This document shows positions 8,973 to 17,451 of a stretch of DNA of 64,000 bases, in pieces (within the stretch, counting starts at the first letter, position 1; every line of letters begins with the position of its first letter). The notes beneath the pieces were generated by a model. That model saw only the letters and a program-made list of their open reading frames with translations, did no database searches and was not told the origin of the DNA. Both the position numbers and the translations under genes were made by a program. Source of the stretch: Burkholderia sp. E7m39 (GTDB taxonomy: Bacteria; Pseudomonadota; Gammaproteobacteria; Burkholderiales; Burkholderiaceae); NCBI GenBank assembly GCA_001319865.1, contig BBSL01000409.1:1-64000 (forward strand), written 5' to 3'.

Positions 8973-10196
8973 TCAACGCCCCGGGCGAAGCAGGGGCGAT
9001 TCACTGAAGACGAGCGACCACTCGACCCCGCGCTGCGGCGCTGTCCGCCAATCCAGCTGTCCGCCGATGCTGCCCACCATCAGCCGCACGGTACGAAGAC
9101 CTGTGCTCTCGTCGAGGGTCGCAGAGGGCAGGCCGTGTCCGTCGTCGGCGACGGACACGACGAGGTTCGGGCCCGAGCGAACGAGCGAGACGGTTATCAC
9201 CCCGCGCTCGCCTCCGAACGCATGTTCGACGGAATTGGCCACGAGTTCGTTGACGATCGTTCCGATAGTCGTGCAGGTGTCCAGGTTGAGAACGATGCCG
9301 AACTGCAGCTCGATTTTCAGCGCGATACCGTTGGCGGTCAGTTCGTAAAAGTCGTCGAAGCTGGCAGCCATTGCACTCAGATACCGGCCCAGGTCGGCGC
9401 GCTCGGCCTGTTCGCTCAAGCCGAGCAGATGGTCGTAAAGCGATGCCATCGCAAAGACGCGCCGTTCGATGTCGCGTAATCCCTTGCGGTCTTTCTCGTC
9501 GCGCGCTCGAAGCGCAGTGCGTTGAACCATTGCGATGATCGATTGAAAATTGTTGCGGATGCGATGTTGTTGCTCGCGCAGCAGAACGGCTTTCGCATCT
9601 CGCTCGACGATCAGCGAAGCACGCGCCCGGATCTTCTCGATACCTTCGGCCAACGCGGCTGCCACTGCGGCCAGGAACGACGTATGAAACGCGCCGACTT
9701 CAGTGGGCTCCGGGAAGTCGATTTCGAGTATTCCGTAAGCGCCTTCATCGTTCACCAACGGCAGGCTGACGGAAGTGACCACATGATGGTCTTTCAGGAG
9801 CTTGGGCAGCAAGTGCGGTGGACGTCGTCTTACGTCGACATCGATGACGGGAGCGACATTCCTGATGGCCTCTCCGGGCGGGTTACCCGCTTCGGCTTTC
9901 CCGGCCGGCTGCCCCATTGCGTCGGGCGACATACCGTACTGACTCTTCAGGATGAGTGTGTTGTCGGCTTTGTCCAGTTCGAGAACCTTCGCCATCGGTG
10001 CTGAACAGCCCATGGCTGCCGCGCGAGTGGCGCCGTCCAGCAGCTGCTGCAACGACACATCGCCAAGCGTCGCCTCGATCATATGAGCGAACAGTTGCCA
10101 TTGGCGCAGGACGTCGCTGAGCAAAACAGTGTCGGCCGGGTCGACGACGATACGGCTCATCGACGCGGCCAACGTTGCTTCGTGTGCGGAGCTCAT
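8973..10196 (-). CDS. GAF-domain sensor histidine kinase (HisKA_2/HWE-like)
   Basis: 407-residue soluble kinase. A GAF-type sensory domain covers roughly residues 30-190. A phosphoacceptor segment EQQHRIRNNFQSI follows, where the His-Arg-x-Arg-Asn pattern marks the HisKA_2/HWE class. The ATP-binding domain has an N-box NELVANSVEHAF and a G1 box VADDGHGLP. There are no transmembrane helices, so it senses a cytosolic signal. No response regulator is adjacent; HWE kinases commonly serve the general stress response (PhyR/EcfG) in alphaproteobacteria, but that link is not shown here. Confidence 0.87.
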   Translation of the reverse strand: MSSAHEATLAASMSRIVVDPADTVLLSDVLRQWQLFAHMIEATLGDVSLQQLLDGATRAAAMGCSAPMAKVLELDKADNTLILKSQYGMSPDAMGQPAGKAEAGNPPGEAIRNVAPVIDVDVRRRPPHLLPKLLKDHHVVTSVSLPLVNDEGAYGILEIDFPEPTEVGAFHTSFLAAVAAALAEGIEKIRARASLIVERDAKAVLLREQQHRIRNNFQSIIAMVQRTALRARDEKDRKGLRDIERRVFAMASLYDHLLGLSEQAERADLGRYLSAMAASFDDFYELTANGIALKIELQFGIVLNLDTCTTIGTIVNELVANSVEHAFGGERGVITVSLVRSGPNLVVSVADDGHGLPSATLDESTGLRTVRLMVGSIGGQLDWRTAPQRGVEWSLVFSESPLLRPGR

Positions 10197-10410
10197 GTTT
10201 TCCTGTTGATCCAGACCGAATGGCGGCCATTACGCAAGCTGTGTGCCGCGATCAGAAGGCGAGCGGCCGCTGCGCTAATGACGTACACGCTGATGAGGGA
10301 TCGAATGACGCATGACGGCCGGCCGAGACGCACTTTGCCAGCACGGACTCCGCACTAAGGCCGCGGCGCTTTCGCGCTCGCGGCGTACGGATTAGTCAAC
10401 TGCAGCGGCC

Positions 10411-11301
10411 TTAAGCGGGCCTGGTGGATTCGGGCGATGCCTTCATGCCAAGCTCGGCGCCCGTTTCCGGATCGGTCGACGGATCGGACATCAGCCGCTG
10501 GCTCATCGCTTCGAGCGCTGTCTGTTGCGTGGGATCGAGCTTGACGGATGCGGTGCCGTCGCCGCCGTCCGCCGTCAATGGCGGATCGTCGACGAGCTGC
10601 AGCCCGGTACCCTGATTCCACGGCCCCGGCACGGGCGGCTGTCCATGAGACATCTTGTAGTACACGCTCGCGAACTCGGGCACGGGCGGCATCTTGCCCG
10701 GAGGGAAATTGCCCGTGATCGAGTACAGCGCCTTTTCGAACGACTTCTGATGCGACACTTCTCGCGTCATCAGAAAGCCGAGTGCATCGCGCACACCCGG
10801 GTCGTCGCTCACGTTGATCAGACGCTCGTAGATGATCTTCGCGCGCGCTTCGGCTGCGATATTCGAGCGCAGGTCGGCGGTCGGCTCGCCGATCGTGTCG
10901 ATATACGCCGCCGTCCACGGCACGCCCGCCGAATTCGTGAGCGGCGTGCCCGCGCCATAGAGCACCTGAGTCACGTGACTATCGTTGCCGGCACCGTTGA
11001 TCTTCCGATACATCTCGGCCTGTGAATCGACCGCTTCGGCCAGCTCGCCTTTGGCGCCACGGTTAAGCATCGCCACGATCGAGCCGATGATTTCAAGGTG
11101 ACTGAGTTCTTCGGTGGCAATGTCGTAGAGCATGTCCTTGCGGCCGGGATCTTCTTCGGTGACGGCTTGGGTGAAGTAGCGCATCGCTGCCGCCAGCTCG
11201 CCTTGCGGTCCGCCAAACTGTTCCAGCAAAAGATTGGCGAGCCCGGGATTGGTATCGCTCACACGAACCGTGTATTGCAGACGCTTGTTGTGTACGAACA
11301 T
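10411..11301 (-). CDS. Manganese catalase
   Basis: Non-haem di-manganese catalase, about 296 residues, converting hydrogen peroxide to water and oxygen. Seen: N-terminal MFVHNKRLQYTVRV, and metal-site helices with LLEQFGGPQGELAAAMRYF (Glu), TEELSHLEIIGS (Glu...His), AEARAKIIYERL (Glu) and MTREVSHQKSFEKAL (His), the ligand pattern of the family. The start ATG at 11301 follows AAGGAGG; a GTG one codon earlier is possible. An 18-bp perfect palindrome sits just upstream. The neighbouring YciE/CsbD/DUF2795 genes fit a stress role. Confidence 0.93.
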   Translation of the reverse strand: MFVHNKRLQYTVRVSDTNPGLANLLLEQFGGPQGELAAAMRYFTQAVTEEDPGRKDMLYDIATEELSHLEIIGSIVAMLNRGAKGELAEAVDSQAEMYRKINGAGNDSHVTQVLYGAGTPLTNSAGVPWTAAYIDTIGEPTADLRSNIAAEARAKIIYERLINVSDDPGVRDALGFLMTREVSHQKSFEKALYSITGNFPPGKMPPVPEFASVYYKMSHGQPPVPGPWNQGTGLQLVDDPPLTADGGDGTASVKLDPTQQTALEAMSQRLMSDPSTDPETGAELGMKASPESTRPA

Positions 11302-11315
11302 CACGACCTCCTTAA

Positions 11316-11333
11316 GGTTGGCTTAAGCCAACC
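11316..11333. promoter_or_regulatory. 18-bp perfect palindrome upstream of Mn-catalase
   Basis: GGTTGGCTTAAGCCAACC is a perfect inverted repeat ending 14 bases before the catalase ATG, immediately upstream of its AAGGAGG. It could be an operator or, transcribed, a 5'-UTR hairpin affecting translation. No regulator in the window is clearly linked to it. Confidence 0.5.
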
Positions 11334-11540
11334 GTCCTTGCGCAATCGCCGAACCTGGCTTTGACGATCTCACGTGCAAACCGACGACCGACCCACCAGC
11401 GCAGCATTTCAAGCGGTGCGTGTAAGTCCGTCGCATCGCACGCGAGCGCCGGCTGTGGCACGCCGCCCAAGCTGTCGCGCGCGATCACGGCGTTTCGACC
11501 CCGAATGTTGATGTTGCAGCGCGGCAAAAACCAGCCTATA

Positions 11541-11558
11541 ACCATCTATGTGGATGGT
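11541..11558. promoter_or_regulatory. Putative RHH operator upstream of CopG-type gene
   Basis: ACCATC-6 bp-GATGGT is a perfect inverted repeat 14 bases upstream of the CopG-type start. The GGATGG half is repeated again 11 bp on (11563-11568), giving two half-sites on one helix face, as ribbon-helix-helix repressors prefer. Autoregulation is inferred. Confidence 0.4.
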
Positions 11559-11572
11559 AATCGGATGGAAAG

Positions 11573-11998
11573 ATGAAAAAGCTGATGGCGCCGGCAACGG
11601 ATCGTCCCAAGGGGGGCGATTCGGAAAAGATCACGATCAACCTGGGTCCGGTTGATCTCGGCCAGATCGACCTTCTGGTGGAGGAGGGCTTTTATGGAAA
11701 CCGGACCGACCTGATCCGGACTGCGATTCGCAACCAGCTTGCCCTTCATGCACAGGTCGTTCAGGACACGGTGACACGCCGCGCGCTCGTACTCGGACTA
11801 CAGCACTTCTCCCGGCAGGACCTTGAAGCAGTGCGTGCCGCGCGCCAGCGGCTCACCATTCAGGTGCTCGGACTCGCGAGCATTGCCAGCGACGTCACGC
11901 CGGAGCTTGCGCTCGCAACGATCGAAAGCGTCCATGTGCTGGGCGCATTCCACGCTTCGCCCGCTGTCAAGGCGGCGCTCGCGGACAGAATGCACTAG
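11573..11998 (+). CDS. CopG-family ribbon-helix-helix regulator
   Basis: 141 residues. The N-terminal RHH region is KITINLGPVDLGQIDLLVEEG followed by NRTDLIRTAIRNQL, a beta strand then two helices. The C-terminal ~80 residues probably mediate oligomerisation or ligand sensing. It lies 38 bp upstream of the PHB depolymerase gene in the same direction, a pairing common in Burkholderiaceae. The inverted repeat at 11541-11558 is a candidate autoregulatory site. Confidence 0.85.
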   Translation: MKKLMAPATDRPKGGDSEKITINLGPVDLGQIDLLVEEGFYGNRTDLIRTAIRNQLALHAQVVQDTVTRRALVLGLQHFSRQDLEAVRAARQRLTIQVLGLASIASDVTPELALATIESVHVLGAFHASPAVKAALADRMH

Positions 11999-12036
11999 CC
12001 ACACGACGCTCAACCTAATTCGCTAATCGGAAAAAG

Positions 12037-13134
12037 ATGATGAAACTCGACGAAAACTTCCTGGGCTCCATGCACGAAGCGATGAACGTATTACGCACGC
12101 GCGGTCCCGCCGAAGCGACGAAAGTCATTCAACGCGTGCTGCAAGGCGGTGCCGCTGATGGCGAGTACGAAACCGCGTCACGGCACGAGGCGCCCGTTTC
12201 CCCATTCGCGAGGAACGGGAACCGGGACGTCGCACCGCACACGGCGCGAGACGGCAAGCTGGACGCGGACATCGAAGATCGCGGCCATTTCAGCACGCAT
12301 GCGTATTCGAATACCGCAGGCTCGCGGCAATATCGTCTGTACGTGCCGGCTCGCGCAGCGGGCCAACCGCTGCCTCTGATTGTGATGCTGCACGGCTGCA
12401 CGCAGAACGCCGATGATTTTGCCGTGGGTACGCAAATGAACGCGCTCGCCGAGCAGCATCGATGTCTGGTCGCGTATCCCGTGCAGCCGAAGCACGCCAA
12501 CCCGTCGAAGTGCTGGAACTGGTTCAAGCCCGACGACCAGCATCGCGAGCGTGGCGAGCCTTCGCTGATCGCAGGCATCACGCGCGACATCATCGCGGCC
12601 CATGATGTCGATCCGGCGCGCGTGTACATTGCAGGCATGTCTGCGGGCGGAGCCATGGCGGCGATCATGATCGCCACGTATCCCGAGCTGTACGCGGCGG
12701 CGGGCATCCATTCCGGCCTGCCCGCAGGGTGCGCGCACGATCTGCCTTCCGCGCTCGCGGCCATGAAAGGCGGAAAGCGTCATGGCAGGCGACATCACGC
12801 GCACAGCGACCAGCGCGCACCGCGACGGCCCATCATCGTCTTTCACGGCGACGCGGACGCCACGGTTAACATCGCAAATGCCGCGCAGCTGGTGCAGGGC
12901 TTCGAACCGCGACGCGGCGGCGATGCACCGCGCCGCGTCGAAGCGAGCCGACGGTCCTGCACCGTCGCGTCGCTTGTTTCATCCGACGGTATCGACGCAG
13001 AACTGTGGACCGTTCATGGCGCACCGCATGCCTGGTCAGGTGGCGATACACGCGGCAGTTACACCGATCCCACCGGCCCGGACGCGAGCGCAGAAATGCT
13101 GCGATTCTTTCTCGCGCATCCGAAACAGGGCTGA
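12037..13134 (+). CDS. PHB depolymerase family esterase
   Basis: About 365-residue alpha/beta-hydrolase of the extracellular PHB depolymerase/LpqC family. The oxyanion region is LHGCTQNADDFAVGTQMN, followed by AYPVQPKHANPSKCWNWF. The nucleophile Ser is in GMSAGG near residue 202, Asp is in VFHGDADATVN, and the His is probably in HGAPHAWSGG. No clear signal peptide is seen at the N-terminus (MMKLDENFLG), so it may act in the cytosol on short polyhydroxyalkanoate oligomers or other esters. The preceding CopG gene likely regulates it. Confidence 0.88.
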   Translation: MMKLDENFLGSMHEAMNVLRTRGPAEATKVIQRVLQGGAADGEYETASRHEAPVSPFARNGNRDVAPHTARDGKLDADIEDRGHFSTHAYSNTAGSRQYRLYVPARAAGQPLPLIVMLHGCTQNADDFAVGTQMNALAEQHRCLVAYPVQPKHANPSKCWNWFKPDDQHRERGEPSLIAGITRDIIAAHDVDPARVYIAGMSAGGAMAAIMIATYPELYAAAGIHSGLPAGCAHDLPSALAAMKGGKRHGRRHHAHSDQRAPRRPIIVFHGDADATVNIANAAQLVQGFEPRRGGDAPRRVEASRRSCTVASLVSSDGIDAELWTVHGAPHAWSGGDTRGSYTDPTGPDASAEMLRFFLAHPKQG

Positions 13135-13193
13135 AATACAGGTGCCAAATGAACCGCGTCTTTTGCTCGGCGTCGGCCCGGGTGTCGCCATAC

Positions 13194-13493
13194 TCAGTTT
13201 CCGGCAAGACGCCGAACCGTTCGCGCGATCCACGCAAGCAGGCCGTTGCGTACCACCACGCCTGTTATCTTGCGTGGTCCGACCACCAGCGACCCCACGA
13301 ATATCGCGGCGAGCAAGGTCACGTTCGGCGCGACGGAAACATATTCGCGCGCCCTCGCGACGAGTGAAGGACTGGCACCAATCTGACGCAGCTGCATTGC
13401 GTTGCGTGCGGTGACCAGACTTGCGCGCGATGCGGCCATCCGCTCCAGCACTGACGCCTCGGCCGCGGCAAGCGCGGTAGCTTTAGAGATCAT
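13194..13493 (-). CDS. YqjK-like small membrane protein
   Basis: 99 residues: a charged N-terminal helix with Arg-rich repeats (ERMAASRASLVTARNAMQLR), then an apolar segment (VTLLAAIFVGSLVVGP) and a basic C-terminus. Length and layout match E. coli YqjK, and its ATG overlaps the stop of the YqjE-like gene (ATGA). The order yqjD-yqjE-yqjK is conserved here. Function unknown. Confidence 0.6.
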   Translation of the reverse strand: MISKATALAAAEASVLERMAASRASLVTARNAMQLRQIGASPSLVARAREYVSVAPNVTLLAAIFVGSLVVGPRKITGVVVRNGLLAWIARTVRRLAGN

Positions 13494-13864
13494 TTCAACG
13501 CCTCCTTGGCCACGCGGAGGTCTTCGCGGATCTCGTCATGAAGTACATGGAACGAGCGCGCCGGCTTCTGCGAGCGAACGACCAGGAAAGAAATAATGCA
13601 AAGCAGGACCCACGCACCCGCGATAGCCCAGGACACCTGCACGAAGTAGGGTGTTGTCAGCGCCGTGGCAAGCACTGCGATGCAAGAGAACGACAGCGCG
13701 AACAGCCCGGCGACCGCGAGTGCAACGAGCGCAATGACTTCACGCGCAAGCTCCATTCGGGCCTGCGCCAGTTCGATGGTGACAAGTTCGCCGTAATCGC
13801 CCATTCGCTCCATATAGAAGCGGCCCACGGCGCTCCACCGATTCATTTTGGACTGGATCGACAT
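13490..13864 (-). CDS. Phage-holin-family (Act-Holin-X/YqjE-like) membrane protein
   Basis: 124 residues with two transmembrane helices (IALVALAVAGLFALSFSCIA and FVQVSWAIAGAWVLLCIISF) preceded by an amphipathic LVTIELAQARMELAREV helix, typical of the YqjE/Act-Holin-X family. Despite the name these are host inner-membrane proteins, often stationary-phase or stress induced. Overlaps the YqjK-like gene and follows the frameshifted YqjD-like gene. Confidence 0.8.
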   Translation of the reverse strand: MSIQSKMNRWSAVGRFYMERMGDYGELVTIELAQARMELAREVIALVALAVAGLFALSFSCIAVLATALTTPYFVQVSWAIAGAWVLLCIISFLVVRSQKPARSFHVLHDEIREDLRVAKEALK

Positions 13865-13921
13865 CGTACCGCTCCGTCGGAGAAAAATGAGGATGAGCGT
13901 TTGCCGTCACCTGACGCAACA

Positions 13922-14184
13922 TCAATAATCACGACGGCTGGAGGCCCAAAGCGCACCAAGAAGGAAGCCGACCGCACTGGCGCCCGCCAGCACTGCCAGC
14001 GGATTCGACGCCATGGTGTCGCGGGCCAGATCGCTGGCGTCAGCACAGAGCTGTGTGCCTTGCCGCGCAGTTCATTGGCTGCACCCTCGAGCTGCATCTT
14101 CGTGTCTCCCGCGATCGAGCCGACAGCTTCCTTCACGTTTCCCGCCGTTTCGCGGAGGGTACCTTCAATCTTGGTAGTTTCCAT
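13922..14184 (-). pseudogene. YqjD/DUF883-like (CsbD-like N-terminus) gene with frameshift
   Basis: Begins METTKIEGTLRETAGNVKEA and stays in frame to AANELRGKA. The frame is then lost at a CACACA tract (near 14065-14075). In the next frame the expected end continues as QLCADASDLARDTMASNPLA, then LAGASAVGFLLGALWASSRR and a stop at 13922. Removing one CA dinucleotide restores a single 87-residue protein with the C-terminal anchor of DUF883/YqjD. As written, the protein would lose its membrane helix and gain an unrelated tail running to 13843. Either real dinucleotide slippage or a sequencing error. Confidence 0.75.
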
Positions 14185-14527
14185 TTGTCACTCCAGTTAG
14201 CTGCCGCGTATTCGCACCGGACGCGGCCGGTAATCATCGTCCAACCCTTTGCCCGTTGAACCCCTTGAACCCGTGTTGAACCCGCGTTGAACCTTTCCGT
14301 CGGCGGGATCGACCTGTGGCATCGCCTGTGACGCAAGCGCCGGGCCTGAACGGCACGCACCGCGTCACACCGCCTCAGTCGCCAGCACGAGGCCGCGCCC
14401 GGTTTCGCTGGAATACCCATTGCTCGTGGAAAGCGGGGGGGCAGGTCGCGGTCGGGCCGGCTCCCATGGTCCGCAAGTCAGCGTCGCTGATTGTTCATAG
14501 TGAAGTTCCAACCAGAGGGAGTGCAAC
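14185..14527. other. Intergenic region between yqjD-like and yciE-like genes
   Basis: No credible coding frame. It must hold the divergent promoters of the leftward yqj-like genes and the rightward ferritin-like gene. A degenerate repeat of TTGAACCC units lies at 14255-14294. Confidence 0.5.
14255..14294. repeat. Four degenerate GTTGAACCC tandem units
   Basis: The units GTTGAACCCC, TTGAACCCGT, GTTGAACCCGC and GTTGAACC follow one another at about 10-bp spacing, one helical turn. Could be a simple slippage repeat or phased binding sites. Confidence 0.5.
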
Positions 14528-15025
14528 ATGGCACAACGTAAGACGGTAGATGATCTTTTTGTCCATATGCTGTCGGACATCTACAGCGCCGAGAAGCAGC
14601 TGACCAGAGCGCTCGCGAAGCTGTCGCGCGCCGCAAGCAATCCGGAACTGAGCGACGCATTCAAGACCCATCTGGAAGAGACGCAGGGCCAGGTCGAGCG
14701 TATCGATCAGGTCGTCGACGTGTGCGGCCTCAAGCTCAAGCGCATGAAGTGCGTCGCGATGGAAGGTCTGATTGAAGAAGGTGACGAACTCATCGACGAA
14801 ATAGAAAAAGGCCCGGTACTCGACGCGGGCCTGGTCGCTGCCGCGCAGAAAGTCGAACACTATGAAATCGCAGCGTATGGCAGCCTGTGTGCGCTTGGTA
14901 AGCAGTTGGGCTTCACAGAAGGCGTGAAGCTGCTGACGGAAACGCTCGAAGAGGAAAAGGCCACCGATCTGAAGCTCACTCAGTTCGCGGAAAAAGCGGG
15001 CAATGTGAAAGCGAAGGCTGCCTGA
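14528..15025 (+). CDS. YciE/YciF family ferritin-like protein (DUF892)
   Basis: 165-residue four-helix ferritin-like protein. Begins MAQRKTVDDLFVHMLSDIYSAEKQL, with di-iron ligand positions in DIYSAEKQ (Glu), HLEETQGQVERID (Glu...Glu), QKVEHYEIAAYGSL (Glu-His) and LLTETLEEEKATD (Glu). Family members are stress-induced in enterobacteria and may bind iron. An AGAGGGAG ribosome site precedes the ATG. Context: CsbD, yqj-like and Mn-catalase genes nearby. Confidence 0.9.
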   Translation: MAQRKTVDDLFVHMLSDIYSAEKQLTRALAKLSRAASNPELSDAFKTHLEETQGQVERIDQVVDVCGLKLKRMKCVAMEGLIEEGDELIDEIEKGPVLDAGLVAAAQKVEHYEIAAYGSLCALGKQLGFTEGVKLLTETLEEEKATDLKLTQFAEKAGNVKAKAA

Positions 15026-15045
15026 TTCACGCGCCGCCGTGGGTT

Positions 15046-15069
15046 CAGCCGGCGCGCTTCGGCCGGCTG
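15046..15069 (+). terminator. Hairpin after the yciE-like gene
   Basis: CAGCCGG (15046-15052) pairs with CCGGCTG (15063-15069) around a 10-base loop, about 20 bases after the stop codon. There is no T tract, so it may be only a transcript-end stabiliser. Confidence 0.3.
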
Positions 15070-15242
15070 ATCGCACACCGCGGGTCGGCAGGGCGTGGCG
15101 CGCGCGTTGCCTTTATTTTCAGGCTGACGCAAACCTGCAACGCTCGTCGATTTTCCTCACCAGAGGCTTTCGAGTCGACTTTGATAGTGCGTCCGCGCTG
15201 CCGATGGCAGCCGCGGACGCTCGCCGGCTGGATCGACACGTT

Positions 15243-15850
15243 CTACAACCGGTGGAGGATGCCGACGATCGCAAGTACCTGGGTCGAACTTCCTGCAATG
15301 CCGAACGAACCGATCAACGCTTGGGCCTCGCGCGTGCCGCCCGCCGCCACGCGTTGAAGGCCGCTTGCGTGCTGGTATCCCGCGAGTGCATACGTTTCCG
15401 TTCTACGAGAGAAGCTGTAGGTCGCGGCGGTGTTCACCTGATGGTAGGTCGCGGAGGTATCGCCGCTCGCGTGCGTATAGATATAGCTGAGCCCAACGGC
15501 AGTTGCTGGCGTCAGCTGATAGGATGAAAACGCGGTGCCGACATTCCAATGCTCATTGGAGGCGAACGTCGATTGACTGTCGCGTGTTGCCTGCACGTTG
15601 CTGTAGGACAACCCCAACGATCACCTTATCCTTCACATATTCCGCTGCAGTACGCGCGATGCCGACGGAACTCGCGCTCTGGTACCCGTTGTTGATCGGG
15701 CTGCTGAAGAAAGTGTCGGCAGTGGTGCTGTTCCAGGCACTGCGCGCGGGTTGTCCGTTCGCGTTGCTGGAATGTTTCACTCCCGCGTCAAAATTGCGGG
15801 TGAGCAAGTATCGTTTTCCTGCAGGGCTGGTAAGCATGCGTTTTCTGGAA
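15243..15850 (-). pseudogene. Gram-negative porin, decayed C-terminal part
   Basis: The C-terminal part of a Burkholderia-type general porin (Porin_4) is readable in two frames. The first contains SSPINNGYQSASSVGIARTA and EYVKDKVIVG. The second continues as GLSYSNVQATRDSQSTFASN, then YIYTHASGDTSATYHQV and TYALAGYQHASG. They join at GTTGGGG near 15620, where removing one G restores the frame. The final residues VGILHRL replace the usual VGIRHRF ending in a C-terminal Phe, and the N-terminal two thirds and signal peptide are missing. No functional product is expected. Confidence 0.7.
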
Positions 15851-16038
15851 AGCACTGTTCCGGAGAATGGGGAGATCCTCTTGGAGCCGGCTTTTGCAGC
15901 TTCAAACGGCGCTCTAGCGAGAAGTATTTCCATTGCTTCAATAAAGCCGGCGATTAACGCGTGAAGTGAACGGGAGCCGGAACGTGCGCAACCTGATGAT
16001 CGTCTGTCATTGCAGATGAATGGGTGACCCGAGTACAT

Positions 16039-17451
16039 TCAACGCCAACCGCCGCCTAGCGCGAGGAAAGCAGTGATCTGATTGTTGTTGACATCTTCCT
16101 GTGTGACGGAAACAGCAATTTCGGCTATAACCCAGGCGCGTTGCGCATCGAGCGCAACGAGTCCTCCAACTTTGCCGCCGCGCCTGAGCTGCTCAGTCCT
16201 CTGCGATACCCTCAGCGCTTCGTCCCTGGCAGCCTCCAGGTGATCCAGCCGGTCGAGCGTTGCAGCGTAAGTGTCGAGCGAAGCTTCCGTCTCGCGCAGC
16301 GCCGTGAGCACGACGCCGTCAAAGTAGGCGAGGCTCGCGCGGTCGTGCGCTTGCGCTGCGGCGATGCGGTCGCGGATGGCGCTTCGATGCAGATCCCAGG
16401 TAATCTGCGGCCCGATGGCGAAGCGGTTCGTCAGTGGCGAGAAGGCGTTGGTCAGCGCGCCAGTCGAGCCTATCGACGCGCCAAGCCTGATGTCGGGATA
16501 GAGCTCGGCGGTTACGACGCCGATTTCGGCGCTGGCCGCGGCCAACCGGCGTTCGGCGGCGCGCACATCCGGCCGGCGCTTGAGCAGCGCCTGACCGTCG
16601 CCTGTCGGCAGCGGCGTGCGCAGCTTCAGCGGTGTATGGCATGCGAGCAGCGAGCGGTCGTATTGCCCGGGTGGCAGCCCCATCAACGTGGCGAGCCGAA
16701 AGGCCGCATTCTGCTGCCGGGCCCGTAGCGGCGCGAGCAGCGAACGGTTGACTTCGATCGGGCTGCGTTGCCGCTCCTCCTCGAAGGGTGCGATGCGGCC
16801 GTTCGTGATTAGCTGCTGTGTAAGCGAAAGGCTCTGTTCCTGAATGACGATCGCATGCTGGACGACGTCGATCTGGTTGCCCGCATTGCAGAGGTCGGAG
16901 TAGGCGCGCGCGGTTTCGGCGGCCACGTTGATGCGCGCCAGATCGCGCGCTGCCACGGCGGCTTCGTTCTCGGCGGAGGCGGCTTCGATGCCACGGCGGA
17001 TGGCCCCGAAAAGATCCAGGTCATAGCTCATCGTGATGCCTACGTTGTAGATGCCATGCCGCGGCGGCTGGACGTGAGACAGCACTGCCTGCGCGGATTG
17101 CTGCGTGTAGCTCGTTTCCATATCGGCAACGATGCTGATGTCGCGGCGCGAGCGGACTTCCGCGAGCAGTGCATCGCTTCGTTCCAGATTCGCCTGTGCT
17201 ACCCGAAGGTCCGTATTCCCCGCCAGCGTTTTTTCGATCAGGCCATCGAGAACGGGATCATCAAAAAGGTGCCACCACTGATCCGGCAATGGCGCGTTGG
17301 ACACCGCGAGCCCGCCGGAAAGGAATGCGCCATTCGCCGCCGGCGCGTTCACGCTCGCGTGGGGCGGGATCTGATAGTCCGGTCCCACCTCGGCACAGCC
17401 GGCGAGCGCCACGCCCAGGCTCGCCACGCTCAGCATGCGCGCGCCTACCAT
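16039..17451 (-). CDS. RND-type outer-membrane efflux lipoprotein (NodT family)
   Basis: 470 residues. Lipoprotein signal with lipobox LAGC (MLSVASLGVALAGCAEVGPD), then two outer-membrane-efflux-protein repeats (TolC fold), with PDVRAAERRLAAASAEIGV and LYPDIRLGASIG typical of NodT factors. It forms the outer-membrane duct for the adjacent HlyD and FUSC proteins. The start codon overlaps the end of the HlyD-type gene by 7 bases, so it is the last gene of a four-gene operon. Confidence 0.92.
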   Translation of the reverse strand: MVGARMLSVASLGVALAGCAEVGPDYQIPPHASVNAPAANGAFLSGGLAVSNAPLPDQWWHLFDDPVLDGLIEKTLAGNTDLRVAQANLERSDALLAEVRSRRDISIVADMETSYTQQSAQAVLSHVQPPRHGIYNVGITMSYDLDLFGAIRRGIEAASAENEAAVAARDLARINVAAETARAYSDLCNAGNQIDVVQHAIVIQEQSLSLTQQLITNGRIAPFEEERQRSPIEVNRSLLAPLRARQQNAAFRLATLMGLPPGQYDRSLLACHTPLKLRTPLPTGDGQALLKRRPDVRAAERRLAAASAEIGVVTAELYPDIRLGASIGSTGALTNAFSPLTNRFAIGPQITWDLHRSAIRDRIAAAQAHDRASLAYFDGVVLTALRETEASLDTYAATLDRLDHLEAARDEALRVSQRTEQLRRGGKVGGLVALDAQRAWVIAEIAVSVTQEDVNNNQITAFLALGGGWR

